A stretch of 22,052 nucleotides of DNA from DASYQD01 sp036005845 (lineage in GTDB: Bacteria > Acidobacteriota > Thermoanaerobaculia > Multivoradales > JAIOJS01): positions 1 through 22,052 of the forward strand of contig DASYQD010000045.1 of the NCBI GenBank assembly GCA_036005845.1, in the 5' to 3' direction. Of the stretch, positions 21,645-22,052 are shown one piece after another. Below the pieces are notes generated by a model. It made no database searches, was not told the DNA's origin, and was given only the letters and a program-made list of their open reading frames with translations. The position numbers and the translations under genes are program-made. The stretch's first letter is position 1, and each line of letters begins with the position of its first letter.

Positions 21645-22052
21645 GAAGCGTCGAGCTTACCTGCGGCGACCACACGGCTTCCCACGACGCCGCGCATCGA
21701 GATCACCTCGTCGCCTTTGCTCGGCGCGATGACGTTGACGGGCCTCGACGATTCACCCGGCTCGAAGCAACGAGGGGCAATCCGGACACTTCACCAACCC
21801 GACGGGGCTCCGCCGGTGGGCTCGCTAGCGGCGTGGCGCGGCTAGCGGCGAGAGCGCAGCGAATCGCCGCCTCCGGCGACCACGAGCGGACCGCGAGTGG
21901 GCCACGCTGGTCGGCCGGCGCGATGACGACCCACTAGCGGCCCGACGAGCCGACCGTCGCCGCGTCAAGAGAGCGCAAGGCACAACGCCTCCCAGACCAC
22001 GGCAGCAGTCGAGCTCGCCGACAGGTCGCTCGCAGTCCACTCACGAAGGCGG
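21645..22052. other. Non-coding end of the window with repeat remnants
   Basis: No ORF here has convincing composition; the minus-strand ORF 21825-22040 gives an Arg/Ser-rich, low-complexity product. The stretch contains the REP-like copy at 21685-21734 and three CTAGCGGC words (in 21828-21850 and near 21937). It presumably includes the promoter of the AlkP-like gene, but no hexamers can be singled out. Confidence 0.5.
21685..21734 (+). repeat. Second, single-arm copy of the REP-like palindromic repeat
   Basis: CGACGCCGCGCATCGAGATC followed by CACCTCGTCGCC...GCGCGATGACG matches the loop plus copy 2 of the repeat at 6236-6277 (CGACGCCGCAGCATCGAGAT ... CGCGATGACG), with small gaps. The left arm is not recognisable. 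Confidence 0.55.

Noticed and set aside
1..22052. CRISPR array, tRNA, rRNA or transposase
   Set aside because: No regularly spaced repeats, cloverleaf-like sequences, rRNA-like stretches or transposase motifs were seen on either strand.

Overview
This is a GC-rich bacterial chromosomal segment. Two compositionally different parts meet at about 2.5-2.9 kb. From about 2.9 kb onward the DNA is very GC-rich, with G/C strongly preferred at third codon positions. The gene content suggests an Acidobacteriota (Thermoanaerobaculia-like) or deltaproteobacterial-type soil or sediment genome. The main pointers are two AlkP-superfamily enzymes, an EnvC / S41 / divergent polysaccharide deacetylase cluster, and a parallel beta-helix surface protein ending in two tandem 'DTG-FWFF / NVE / YGALSNVEYTLT' domains. 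The taxonomic placement is an inference.

Region 1 (1-2543) is visibly less GC-rich and looks like integron gene-cassette DNA read leftward (minus strand). There is one clear attC recombination site (1858-1933). A membrane-anchored cassette protein (1928-2503) has its stop codon inside the attC core. A decayed DUF5677 gene (1261-1843) and an unrecognised 397-aa protein (31-1224) follow. No integron integrase is in the window. A further core site (2537-2543) marks the right edge of the cassette DNA, and 2544-2889 holds no convincing gene.

Region 2 (2890-8470, minus strand) runs in transcription order: AlkP-superfamily phosphohydrolase, EnvC-like LytM factor, S41 C-terminal-processing-protease homologue, and YibQ-type divergent polysaccharide deacetylase. 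The last three form a compact envelope and cell-division cluster. The EnvC homologue lacks LytM catalytic histidines, as in E. coli EnvC, and the S41 protein lacks both Ser and Lys of its catalytic dyad. A widespread intergenic palindromic repeat sits at, and appears to supply, the envC start codon.

Region 3 (8605-11375, plus strand) is a solute-binding lipoprotein translationally coupled (ATGA) to an MFS transporter. Region 4 (11372-13981, minus) is the beta-helix surface protein. Region 5 (14113-16207) is a divergent pair, an RluA-type pseudouridine synthase and a threonine dehydratase, followed by a small ORF. Region 6 (16215-21644, minus) is a possible operon in the order degenerate AlkP-family membrane protein, SDR oxidoreductase, 43-aa ORF, glycogen-debranching-type glycosidase. 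The 43-aa ORF comes from a tandem duplication of about 124 bp of the SDR/glycosidase junction, which created 8-nt overlaps on both sides. The last 0.4 kb appears non-coding and carries a second copy of the palindromic repeat.

No rRNA, tRNA, CRISPR array or transposase was found. The observations most worth checking are the attC/cassette remnant without an integrase, the dead S41 protease, the junction duplication and the start-codon-supplying repeat.
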